8,885 nt of DNA from Thiobacillus sp. (GCF_024708915.1 NZ_JANJXQ010000086.1:1-8885), one strand, 5' to 3'. Counted from the stretch's first letter, positions 1-6,526 are shown. The notes: a model not told the origin generated them from the sequence alone. Program-made: numbers and translations.

Positions 1-1
1 T

Positions 2-223
2 TCCGGCTGGACCTGGCTGGTGAAGAAGGCCGACGGCTCCGTCGATATCGTCAATATGGGCGCCGCCGGCACTCCGCTGACCACCGGCGACAAGGCCCTG
101 CTGTGCGTCGACGTGTGGGAGCACGCCTACTACATCGACTATCGCAACCTGCGTCCCAAGTTTGTCGAGACCTACCTCAACAATCTGGTGAACTGGAAGT
201 TTGCCGAAGCGAATTTCGCCTGA
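2..223 (+). CDS. sodB: Superoxide dismutase (Fe-type), C-terminal part
   Basis: This is the last 73 codons of a cytoplasmic superoxide dismutase, which converts superoxide to hydrogen peroxide and oxygen. The 5' part lies outside the window. The visible segment carries the family signature DVWEHAYYIDYRN, whose Asp and His are two of the four metal ligands. It is followed by the usual C-terminal helix ending in LVNWKFAEANFA. The upstream AGTPLT stretch fits the iron-type branch (the AxxPL pattern) better than the manganese type, but the residues that best separate Fe from Mn are in the missing N-terminal part, so metal choice is inferred. The reading frame is open from base 2 to a TGA at 221-223. 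A strong hairpin terminator follows 27 bp later, so this gene ends its transcription unit and converges on the minus-strand gene beginning at 275. Confidence 0.93.
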   Translation, partial: SGWTWLVKKADGSVDIVNMGAAGTPLTTGDKALLCVDVWEHAYYIDYRNLRPKFVETYLNNLVNWKFAEANFA

Positions 224-247
224 TCCGGCTTGCCGGCTGGGTGAAGT

Positions 248-282
248 AAAAAAACCGGGGCGCGTGCCCCGGTTTTATTTTG
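248..282. terminator. Bidirectional rho-independent terminator
   Basis: An 11-bp perfect stem (AAAACCGGGGC at 251-261 with GCCCCGGTTTT at 266-276) closes a 4-nt loop. On the plus strand it runs into TTTTATTTT (273-281). On the minus strand it runs into seven T residues (complement of 248-254). It therefore can stop both the superoxide dismutase transcript and the five-gene minus-strand run. The TAA stop of the minus-strand gene (275-277) sits inside the stem edge, so this terminator is shared by two convergent genes. Confidence 0.93.
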
Positions 283-958
283 TGCCTGTGCTGGCATCCG
301 CCAGCCGCAGGATGTCCAGATAGCCATGATTGGCCATTGCCTGCGCCTCGTGCAGCAGGTCTGCATTTTCCGCATCCGGCGACGCTGTGCCATCCAGCAA
401 CTGCAGCATCCGCGTCCAGCGCGCGCACTGGTTTGCCACCGTCAGCGGCGCCGCCAGGCCGCGGCGGCGCAACTCGGATGCGCGGCCGATCAGGCGGAAT
501 TTCGCGGCTTCGAGTTGCGGCGGCAGCGGCAGCGACAGATCGAAGCCGATCTCCAGTCGGTACGTTTCATCAATGCAGGACGCAGGCGGGGGGGGTCGCC
601 AGGAGAGTTCATCCGGGTTGGGCGGCGTGGTGCGGCCGGGATCGAGCGGAAATTTGTGGAAGCCCCATTTCGCACCCATCCAGCATTCGAGCAGCACGCG
701 GTCGTCGTCGACCGTGCACAGTTCGCTGGCAGGCGCCGTGAGTTCGGCGTCGCCCGGCAGCGGGCCGTAGGCGCGCGGATCCTGCTTCCACTTCGAGAAG
801 TCGCGCCTGGGCGGGGCGCCGTAGTCGGCTTCGAGCGCGCGCCAGATCGTGATGAACGCCTGGTAGTCGCGCTGGTAATCCGGGTTGCGGCGGAGGAATT
901 CCCAGGCCCACTGGTCGCGCGACAGCGCGGCGCAATGGGCGTAAGCGTCGGCCGTCAT
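275..958 (-). CDS. DUF6499-type 'transcriptional regulator-like' domain protein
   Basis: A 227-residue protein with no assigned function. Residues about 11-45 (SRDQWAWEFLRRNPDYQRDY and following) match the Trp-rich pattern of the DUF6499 'transcriptional regulator-like' domain, often found N-terminal to DUF2285 proteins in conjugative elements. The middle is rich in Pro, Asp and Trp. The C-terminal half has FDLSLPLPPQLEAAKFRL and further helical, Arg-rich sequence, which resembles the 'Pl.pQL..a...L' pattern of DUF2285-type proteins; that second assignment is weak. There is no signal peptide or membrane segment. I chose the ATG at 958 because it lies 1 nt after the upstream gene's TGA (TGA-c-ATG), implying translational coupling. 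The open frame continues 55 codons upstream, but only as the shadow of the lipoprotein gene. An 8-base G/C run (588-595) encodes four consecutive prolines. It is the last gene before the terminator. A role in DNA binding is inference only. Confidence 0.72.
   Translation of the reverse strand: MTADAYAHCAALSRDQWAWEFLRRNPDYQRDYQAFITIWRALEADYGAPPRRDFSKWKQDPRAYGPLPGDAELTAPASELCTVDDDRVLLECWMGAKWGFHKFPLDPGRTTPPNPDELSWRPPPPASCIDETYRLEIGFDLSLPLPPQLEAAKFRLIGRASELRRRGLAAPLTVANQCARWTRMLQLLDGTASPDAENADLLHEAQAMANHGYLDILRLADASTGTK
588..595. repeat. 8-base G homopolymer inside a CDS
   Basis: Eight consecutive G on the plus strand (C on the coding strand) fall in the proline-rich middle of the DUF6499-type gene, encoding part of WRPPPPAS. 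Such tracts are prone to slippage, in vivo or during sequencing. The frame is intact as given. Confidence 0.85.
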
Positions 959-959
959 G

Positions 960-1682
960 TCAGATCGGCAGGAACGCCATGCTGGCGACGTTGACCACGC
1001 CGAAGCGGATGGCGCGGTTGCTCTTGTCTTCGATGATTCGGGCCAGCGTGTCCTGGATGCCGATGAGCTTGCCGAATTCGCGTTCGAAGCTGAGATTGGC
1101 CACACCGTCGCCGTTGAAGCCATTGGAAAGCAGCATAAGCTCGCCCTGCGCGTTTCTGGCGTTGGAGAGCTTCCACACTACAGCCTCGGTATTGCGCGCG
1201 GCGTTGTAGAGCTTTTGCGCATCCACCTCGGTCAGCAGATAAAACTCGGTCTGCTGGTTGAATGCGGCCATGTGCATGACCAGCAGACCGTTCATCAGGG
1301 TTTTCACCCGGTCGCCGGTGAAGTCGGCGCGCCAGGGGTCGAGCAGGGCGGATTCCCAGGGCAGGTTTTTCTGTTGAGCCAGATGCCAGTGTTGCAGCGG
1401 CTCGAACAGGGAGGCGGTGGCTTCGTCGGCACTGGCAAAGCCGGTTTTGCGCCATTCGGCGGGATTGCGGCGGTAGAGCTTGAGGGTAAGCGTCTTGAGG
1501 ATGGCGATGACTTCCTGCTGATGGATTTCGATCACCGTGTCGACATCGCCCTTGGCCAGTTCCTTGATGCTGAAACTGCGTACGCTGCTGCTGCCGTCGC
1601 GGCGCTGGATGGGCTGCCCGCTGCAGGCAGCGAGCAGGGCAGCGGTCAGCAAACAGGCGAGCAGGGCTGGGATACGCTTCAC
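960..1682 (-). CDS. Uncharacterised lipoprotein
   Basis: A 240-residue protein of unknown function. It begins with a short basic n-region (MKR), a hydrophobic stretch, and a lipobox L-A-A-C ending at Cys20, so it should be exported, lipidated at Cys20 by Lgt, cleaved by signal peptidase II, and anchored in a membrane facing the periplasm. Residue 21 is Ser, which does not suggest inner-membrane retention. The mature part is mostly alpha-helical in character, with a Leu/Met-rich stretch (MNGLLVMHMAAFNQQTEFYLL), and ends in a hydrophobic FGVVNVASMAFLPI. I see no catalytic motif. The start is GTG: the sequence GTGA at 1682-1679 fuses this start codon with the TGA of selO, a 4-bp overlap typical of translational coupling. 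The DUF6499-type gene follows after 1 nt. Expression is therefore tied to selO, but a functional link is inference. Confidence 0.85.
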   Translation of the reverse strand: MKRIPALLACLLTAALLAACSGQPIQRRDGSSSVRSFSIKELAKGDVDTVIEIHQQEVIAILKTLTLKLYRRNPAEWRKTGFASADEATASLFEPLQHWHLAQQKNLPWESALLDPWRADFTGDRVKTLMNGLLVMHMAAFNQQTEFYLLTEVDAQKLYNAARNTEAVVWKLSNARNAQGELMLLSNGFNGDGVANLSFEREFGKLIGIQDTLARIIEDKSNRAIRFGVVNVASMAFLPI

Positions 1683-3202
1683 GAAGAGCAGCTTACCTCA
1701 ATCTTTCTCGCCCAGTCTGGCGGCTCAGCGGCGTAGGCCTCGTATTCGGGTTGCTCGTCGAACGGGCGCGTCAGCAGCGCGTGCAGGCGATTCACCTCGC
1801 TGTAATCGCGATCGTCCGCGGCACGGCGGATAGCAATTTCGGCGAGATGGTTGCGCAGGATGTATTTGGGGTTGACCGCGCGCATGGCCCTGCTGCGTTC
1901 GGCATCGACCGAACCCTGCTGGCGCAGCGTGGCGGCGTAGCGCATCGCCCAGGCATCGAAGGCCGTGCGGTCGATGAACAGATCACGCAGCGGGGAATTG
2001 GCAGCCTCCGTGGCGCTGTCGAAGTCGCACAGGCGACGCATGAAAATCGTGTAGTCGACATGGTTTTGCGCCAGCAACTGCAGCGCGTCCGTGACGAGCG
2101 TGGTTGTTGACACTTCAGTGTCTTTACAACCACGGCCTGCCCCTTGCGGGTGCTGCGTCGCGGTTTCGCTGCAGGCTGGCAGGCCGAACTTGGCGGCCAT
2201 GCGTTCGAGATACGCTTTGCCGAATACTTGCGGATACTCGCTGATCGCCTGCGACGCTGTTTCCACCGACATCAGTGGTACCAGCGCCTGCGCGAGCTTG
2301 GTGACGTTCCACGCCGCCACGTCGGGCTGCCGGTCGAAGGCATAGCGCCCGCCGCTGTCGGAATGATTACAGATGAAGCCGGGGTCGAACGCGTCGAGGA
2401 AGCCAAACGGGCCGTAGTCGAGCGTGAGGCCGAGGATCGACATGTTGTCGGTGTTCATCACGCCGTGCGAGAAGCCGACTGCTTGCCAGTGCGCCATCAG
2501 TTCGGCAGTGCGGCGGGCGACTTCGCGCAGCAGCTCGGCGTAGGGTTCGGCACGCGCCGCCAGTTCGGGGTAGTAGCGCGCGATGACGTAATCGGCCAGC
2601 TGTTTGAGCGGTTCGATCTGGTTGCGGTAATAAAACACCTCGAATGAGCCGAAGCGCACGAAGCTCGGCGCCAGCCGCGTCACCAGCGCGGCGGTTTCCT
2701 CATCCTCGCGGTAGACCGGGCGGTCGCTGCCGACGATGGCGAGCGCGCGGGTGGTGGGGATGCCGAGCGCATGCATAGCCTCGGAACACAGGAACTCGCG
2801 GATGCTCGAACGCAATACCGCGCGGCCATCACCACCACGCGAGTAGGGCGTGCGGCCGGCGCCTTTCAGCTGCACTTCCCAGCCTTCGCCTGCGGCATTC
2901 CTGACTTCACCCAGCAGGATCGCGCGGCCGTCGCCCAGTTGCGACACGTATTGGCCGAACTGGTGGCCGGCATACAGCGCGGCAATCGCGTCCATGCCCG
3001 GCAGCAACTGATTACCCGCCAGCGTCTCGATCAGTTCCGGTCGCGTCATTTCACTGGCATCAAGGTCGAGCAAGGCCAGTGCTTCCGGGCTGTAGCAGAC
3101 GAGGTAAGGGTCGGGAACGGGGGTTGGGCAGACACGCGAGTAATAGGCTTCCCGCAGGCGGGCGAAGCCGTTGTCGAAGGTCAGCGATTCAAGTTTGGCC
3201 AT
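1679..3202 (-). CDS. selO: Protein adenylyltransferase SelO (YdiU/UPF0061)
   Basis: SelO is a pseudokinase-fold enzyme that binds ATP upside-down and transfers AMP to Ser, Thr or Tyr of target proteins. It is linked to redox homeostasis. All key positions are present: Lys113 in VQLKGAGRTP, the glycine-rich YSRGGDGRAVLRSS segment, Glu136, Asp252 and Asn253 in HGVMNTDNMS, and metal-binding Asp262 in LDYGPFG. The C-terminus is KIEVSCSS. Its antepenultimate Cys505 stands where eukaryotic SelO has selenocysteine and, with Cys278 (FICNHSDSGGRY), can form the regulatory disulfide described for the E. coli protein. The 507 residues exceed the E. coli length (478), mainly because of an unusual insert at about residues 342-368, encoded by a palindromic DNA block (separate entry). 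The ATG at 3202 gives the usual N-terminus (LTFDNGFARL). It lies 78 bp after egtD and overlaps the lipoprotein gene by 4 bp. Confidence 0.96.
   Translation of the reverse strand: MAKLESLTFDNGFARLREAYYSRVCPTPVPDPYLVCYSPEALALLDLDASEMTRPELIETLAGNQLLPGMDAIAALYAGHQFGQYVSQLGDGRAILLGEVRNAAGEGWEVQLKGAGRTPYSRGGDGRAVLRSSIREFLCSEAMHALGIPTTRALAIVGSDRPVYREDEETAALVTRLAPSFVRFGSFEVFYYRNQIEPLKQLADYVIARYYPELAARAEPYAELLREVARRTAELMAHWQAVGFSHGVMNTDNMSILGLTLDYGPFGFLDAFDPGFICNHSDSGGRYAFDRQPDVAAWNVTKLAQALVPLMSVETASQAISEYPQVFGKAYLERMAAKFGLPACSETATQHPQGAGRGCKDTEVSTTTLVTDALQLLAQNHVDYTIFMRRLCDFDSATEAANSPLRDLFIDRTAFDAWAMRYAATLRQQGSVDAERSRAMRAVNPKYILRNHLAEIAIRRAADDRDYSEVNRLHALLTRPFDEQPEYEAYAAEPPDWARKIEVSCSS
2099..2186. 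repeat. Palindromic block (two adjacent inverted repeats) inserted in selO
   Basis: Two inverted repeats lie side by side. The first has 9-bp arms CGTGGTTGT (2099-2107) and ACAACCACG (2126-2134), enclosing a second nested pair GACACT (2109-2114) and AGTGTC (2117-2122). The second has 9-bp arms CGGCCTGCC (2133-2141) and GGCAGGCCG (2178-2186), extended inward by imperfect pairing (about 2142-2147 with 2171-2175). The block is read in frame by selO and encodes roughly residues 339-368, including ACSETATQHPQGAGRGCKDT. This falls where other SelO proteins go almost directly from the KFGL helix to the LLQLLA..HVDYT helix. The layout resembles small dispersed palindromic elements (REP-like, or the coding-sequence-invading palindromic elements known from Rickettsia). 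No second copy and no clear target duplication are visible in the window, so mobile origin is inference. Confidence 0.72.
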
Positions 3203-3280
3203 GCGGAAATTTTACGGCCTTGTCAGGTCTGCGCGACCCGCCCGACTTCAGGGTTATCACGTATGGAATTGCCCAGACGG

Positions 3281-4222
3281 CTAGCCGTACAACTGGACTG
3301 CAAAGCCGCCGTGCGCCCATTCGGCTTTCAAAGCCCAGCCGGCGGTTTGCGCAAGCGCGCTGAACTCGTCGCAGCGGAACTTGTAGGAATGCTCGGTGTG
3401 CAGCGTTTCGCCCAGCGCAAAATGGAAGCGCTGGCCTGCGACGTTGACGTCCTGTTCGGCAAGGCTGACCAGATGCATTTCGATGCGGCCTGCCACTGGG
3501 TTGTAGAACGCGTAGTGACGGAAGCAGGAAGGGTTGAAGTCGGCGCCCAGTTCGCGGTTCAGCCGCTCAAGCAGATTGAGGTTGAAGGCGGCAGTGATGC
3601 CGGCAGCGTCGTTATAGGCGGCGTGCAAAAGCAGCGGATCTTTCTTGAGGTCGAAGCCGATGAGCAACTGCCCATCGGCGCCGGCCAGCTGGCGGAAGCG
3701 CGCGAGCAGGGCGGTCGCCGCCTCGGGCGGGAAGTTGCCGATGCTGGAGCCGGGGTAGTAGATCAGCCGCCGACCGGGCGGCAGGCAGGGGGCCGCGGCT
3801 TCCAGGTCGCGGATGAAATCCATGCCCAGCGCGGTGACGGCCAGCCCCGGGTAAGCGTGGACAAGGGCTTGCGCGGCGGCGGCCAGCGGGGCGCCGGCGA
3901 TGTCCAGGACGACGAGATGGGTGGGGTGCAGGGCGTCGAGCAGCAGGCGCACCTTGCTGCACTCGCCGGCACCCGGCTCGACGATGCAGTCGACCGGGCC
4001 GACGGCGGCCGCGATGTCGGGCAGGCGGGAGGCCATGAGCGCCCGCTCGGTGCGGCAGAGGGCATATTCGGGCTGCGCGCAAATGGCTTCGAACAGACGG
4101 CAGCCCCGCTCGTCGTAGAAATATTTCGGCGGAATGGCTTTGGGGCAGGCGCTCAGGCCGGCCAGCACGTCGCTGCGCAAATCGTCGTCGGCGACGGGAA
4201 AGTCCTGAAAGGTGAACGACAC
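3281..4222 (-). CDS. egtD: L-histidine N-alpha-methyltransferase EgtD
   Basis: EgtD trimethylates the alpha-amino group of histidine with three S-adenosylmethionine molecules, giving hercynine, the common precursor of ergothioneine and selenoneine. The 313-residue protein shows the family layout: PPKYFYDERGCRLFEAIC (31-48), the PEY..CRTE segment with Tyr53, a SAM-binding loop VEPGAGECSK (81-90), YPGSSIGNF with Asn163, DLKKD (191-195), AAYND with Tyr203, and the histidine-recognising HTEHSYKF with Glu277 and Ser279. These last residues match the substrate-binding Asn, Tyr, Glu and Ser known from the mycobacterial enzyme. The start is GTG at 4222, placed directly after the TGA of selD (TGAGTG) with no clear Shine-Dalgarno sequence, so translation probably depends on coupling to selD. 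The region before the RTE motif (EYALCRTE) departs from the common EYYPTRTE. Co-transcription with selD points to hercynine being used for a selenium product. Confidence 0.93.
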   Translation of the reverse strand: MSFTFQDFPVADDDLRSDVLAGLSACPKAIPPKYFYDERGCRLFEAICAQPEYALCRTERALMASRLPDIAAAVGPVDCIVEPGAGECSKVRLLLDALHPTHLVVLDIAGAPLAAAAQALVHAYPGLAVTALGMDFIRDLEAAAPCLPPGRRLIYYPGSSIGNFPPEAATALLARFRQLAGADGQLLIGFDLKKDPLLLHAAYNDAAGITAAFNLNLLERLNRELGADFNPSCFRHYAFYNPVAGRIEMHLVSLAEQDVNVAGQRFHFALGETLHTEHSYKFRCDEFSALAQTAGWALKAEWAHGGFAVQLYG

Positions 4223-5293
4223 TCAGACGGCGATCGCAACATCACGGCCGGCTTGCAGCCGGCCGATTTCCGCCGCCTGCGCGAAGCCGTGGCGCCGGAA
4301 GGTTTCCAGCACCGCGTCGCGCGCCTCGGCGGCGCAACTCACCAGCAGGCCGCCGCTGGTCTGCGGGTCGGTGAGCAAGGCCTGCTGCCAGTCGGCGATA
4401 CCGCCGGCCAGGCTCACTTCGCTGCCGTAGCTCGCCCAGTTGCGCTGGCTGGCGCCGGTGACATGGCCGCCCTGCGCCAGTTCGCTCACGCCGGGCAGCA
4501 GGGGCAGGCGGCCCAGCCCGACCTGGGCCGCAACCTTCGATGCCCGGGTGATTTCGAGCAGGTGGCCGAGCAGGCCGAAGCCGGTGATGTCGGTCATCGC
4601 ATGCACGCCCGCGGTTGCGGCCAGATCGGCGCCCGCGGTGTTGAGCTGGGTGGTGGCGGCGATCATCGCCGCGTACTGATCCGCACTCAGCAGGCCTTTT
4701 TTCAGCGCCGCGCTGTAGATGCCCACGCCCAGCGGTTTGCCGAGGATCAGGTGGTCGCCGGCCTGGCCGCCGCTGTTTTTCTTGACCTTGCGCGGATCCA
4801 CCACGCCGACGCCGACCAGGCCATAGATCGGTTCCGGGGCGTCGATGGAATGGCCGCCGGCGATGGGGATGCCGGCCGCTTTGCACACCGCTTCGCCGCC
4901 GGCGAGGATCTGCCGGATGACCTCGTTGGGCAGCTTGCCGATCGGCATGCCGACGATGGCCAGGGCGAACAGCGGCCGCCCACCCATGGCGTAGACGTCG
5001 GACAGCGCATTGGTGGCGGCGATGCGGCCGAACTCGAAGGGATCGTCGACGATGGGCATGAAGAAATCGGTGGTCGCCACGATCGCCTGCTCGTCGTTGA
5101 GGCGGTAGACCGCGGCGTCGTCGCCGTGCTCGATGCCGACCAGCAGATCGGGATAGGCCGTCGCCATGTGCGAAGCGAAGGGCGTGTCGGCCAGGATGTC
5201 CCGCAATACGGCGGGCGCGATCTTGCAGCCGCATCCGCCGCCATGGGAAAGCTGGGTCAATCGGATGGGCTGGTCGGGAATAGGGTTGCTCAT
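4223..5293 (-). CDS. selD: Selenide, water dikinase (selenophosphate synthase)
   Basis: SelD makes selenophosphate, AMP and phosphate from selenide and ATP. It supplies activated selenium for selenocysteine, selenouridine tRNA or selenoneine (where this activity is called SenC). At 356 residues it is close to the E. coli enzyme (347). The catalytic loop SHGGGCGCK is intact, with Cys21 and Lys24 matching Cys17 and Lys20 of E. coli, so this form uses Cys, not Sec. Further family motifs are TTDFFMPIVDDPFEFGRIAA, NALSDVYAMGG, IAGGHSID, TDITGFGLLGHL and LLTDPQTSGGLL. I chose the ATG at 5293 (MSNPIPDQPIRLTQ) because it gives the normal N-terminus; an ATG 19 codons upstream would add unrelated sequence reaching toward the divergent gene. 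The gene heads the minus-strand run and abuts egtD. The divergent EgtB-family gene begins 66 bp away. Confidence 0.96.
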   Translation of the reverse strand: MSNPIPDQPIRLTQLSHGGGCGCKIAPAVLRDILADTPFASHMATAYPDLLVGIEHGDDAAVYRLNDEQAIVATTDFFMPIVDDPFEFGRIAATNALSDVYAMGGRPLFALAIVGMPIGKLPNEVIRQILAGGEAVCKAAGIPIAGGHSIDAPEPIYGLVGVGVVDPRKVKKNSGGQAGDHLILGKPLGVGIYSAALKKGLLSADQYAAMIAATTQLNTAGADLAATAGVHAMTDITGFGLLGHLLEITRASKVAAQVGLGRLPLLPGVSELAQGGHVTGASQRNWASYGSEVSLAGGIADWQQALLTDPQTSGGLLVSCAAEARDAVLETFRRHGFAQAAEIGRLQAGRDVAIAV

Positions 5294-5297
5294 TTTC

Positions 5298-5334
5298 AGA
5301 ATTCGCCCGTCGCGGGAAGGGCGCCTAGAATTCG
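5298..5334. promoter_or_regulatory. Paired AGAATTCG repeats in the selD/senA divergent intergenic
   Basis: The 66-bp gap between selD and the EgtB-family gene holds two identical octamers, AGAATTCG at 5298-5305 and at 5327-5334, 29 bp apart start to start. Each contains the palindrome GAATTC. Between them CGCCC (5304-5308) and GGGCG (5319-5323) form an inverted pair. A repeated site between two divergent genes is a plausible operator controlling both, but no regulator is identified. An AT-rich TATATA lies at 5352-5357; I could not assign a convincing -35/-10 pair in either direction. Confidence 0.35.
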
Positions 5335-5359
5335 GTTGGACATAGTGCATCTATATAGC

Positions 5360-6517
5360 ATGAACCGAACCCGACCCGTCAGCGGCCATACTGCGAACCA
5401 GCTCATCGAGCGGCTGGCGCAGGCGCGTGGCCGCCTGCGGACATTGATCGGCTGCCTGCCCGCGGGCGGCTGGCTGGGGCCGCGCGCCGCGCATCTGAAT
5501 CCGCCGCTGTGGGAATACGGGCACATCGTCTGGTTTCAGGAGCGCTGGTGTTTGCGGGCACGGCCCGACGGCGGGTTTGCTGCCAGCCTGCTGGCGGCGG
5601 CCGACGCGCTGTACGATTCCTCCAGCGTTCCGCACGATTGCCGCTGGGATCTGGCCTTGCCCGAACCTGCCGCAGTCGACGAATACGCAGAGCGGGTCGC
5701 CGCTGCCGTGGCCGTCCGCCTGCGCAGCGGACTCGACCCTGAGATCGCTTATTTCGCCGAGTTGTGCCTGTATCACGAACTGATGCACGTCGAGGCCTGG
5801 TGGATGGCATTCCAGAATCTGGGCTATGCGCCGCCCGAGCGGCCCGACGTCGCCGGCGCGTTGCCGGCGCAGCGGCTGGCGTTCGCCGCGGGCGAGGTGG
5901 AACTGGGCAGCGGAAGCGGCGAGGGCTTCATTTTCGACAACGAGAAGTGGCGTCATGCGGTGCCGGTCCCGGCATTCGACATCGACGCAAGTCCGCTGTC
6001 CGAGGCGGCTTTCGCCGAATTCGTCGACGCCGGCGGTTACCGGCGCAGCGCGGGGTGGACGGAAGCAGGCTGGGCCTGGCGGGCCGCCAGCGGCGCCTGT
6101 CAGCCCGTTTACTGGCGGCAGCAAAACGCGGCCTGGCAGGTGCGCCGCTTCGACCGCTGGCTGCCGCTCAGCGCAGACCGGCCCATGCTGCACGTGAACC
6201 GTCACGAAGCCGAGGCCTGTGCCGCCTGGATGGGGCGGCGGCTGCCCGCCGCGGCGCAGTGGCTGCGGGCAACGCAGCGGCTGGAATTTCGCTGGGGCAT
6301 GGCGTGGGAATGGCTGCGCGATGCGTTTGCGCCTTATCCGGGGTTTGCGCCCGATCCCTACCGGGATTACGCGCAGCCCTGGTTTCACACGCATGGCGAA
6401 TTGCGCGGCGGCGGACCGGTCACCGATGCGTCGCTCAAGCGTCCCGGCTTCCGCAATTTCTATTTGCCCGAGCGGCGCGATCCCTTCGCCGGCTTTCGCA
6501 CCGTGAGCGCGGATTGA
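5360..6517 (+). CDS. senA: EgtB-family non-heme iron enzyme, probable selenoneine synthase SenA
   Basis: A 385-residue enzyme with an N-terminal DinB-like helical domain (about 10-155) and a C-terminal formylglycine-generating-enzyme-like domain (about 170-383), the EgtB architecture. The iron-binding histidines are His55 (WEYGHIVWF), His139 and His143 (HELMHVEAW). The C-terminal half shows VNRHEAEACAAWMGRRLP, GMAWEWLRDAFAPYPGF, RNFYLPERR and FAGFRTV. Classical EgtB joins hercynine to gamma-glutamylcysteine and oxidises it. Here the usual GprHpR..RG..SRP stretch is replaced by LYDSSSVPHDCRWDLALP (85-101), suggesting another donor. SenA couples hercynine with a selenosugar, and the divergent selD-egtD pair would supply selenophosphate and hercynine, so I prefer SenA; an atypical EgtB is the alternative. 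The ATG at 5360 is the likely start; a GTG at 5345 in frame is possible. The frame stays open far upstream only as antisense to selD, egtD and selO. It converges on moaA with a 9-bp gap. Confidence 0.72.
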   Translation: MNRTRPVSGHTANQLIERLAQARGRLRTLIGCLPAGGWLGPRAAHLNPPLWEYGHIVWFQERWCLRARPDGGFAASLLAAADALYDSSSVPHDCRWDLALPEPAAVDEYAERVAAAVAVRLRSGLDPEIAYFAELCLYHELMHVEAWWMAFQNLGYAPPERPDVAGALPAQRLAFAAGEVELGSGSGEGFIFDNEKWRHAVPVPAFDIDASPLSEAAFAEFVDAGGYRRSAGWTEAGWAWRAASGACQPVYWRQQNAAWQVRRFDRWLPLSADRPMLHVNRHEAEACAAWMGRRLPAAAQWLRATQRLEFRWGMAWEWLRDAFAPYPGFAPDPYRDYAQPWFHTHGELRGGGPVTDASLKRPGFRNFYLPERRDPFAGFRTVSAD

Positions 6518-6526
6518 GGTTGCGGC

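Noticed and set aside
959..1123. 55-codon N-terminal extension of the DUF6499-type protein
   Set aside because: The extension is Ser/Ala/Arg-rich low-complexity sequence lying antisense-frame within the lipoprotein gene; the ATG 1 nt after the lipoprotein stop is a much better start.
3203..3280. Promoter for selO in the egtD-selO gap
   Set aside because: A TAAAAT stretch lies only a few bases before the selO ATG and has no acceptable -35 partner; nothing in the gap is strong enough to call.
5294..5350. Upstream ATG for selD adding 19 residues
   Set aside because: The added residues are not part of the SelD family N-terminus and would consume the divergent promoter region.
2771..5359. Plus-strand reading frame open for about 2.6 kb upstream of the EgtB-family gene, antisense to selO, egtD and selD
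   Set aside because: Its translation resembles no protein family and is rich in Arg, Gly, Ala and Gln. The three minus-strand genes have complete conserved motifs. Long open antisense frames are expected in GC-rich coding DNA.
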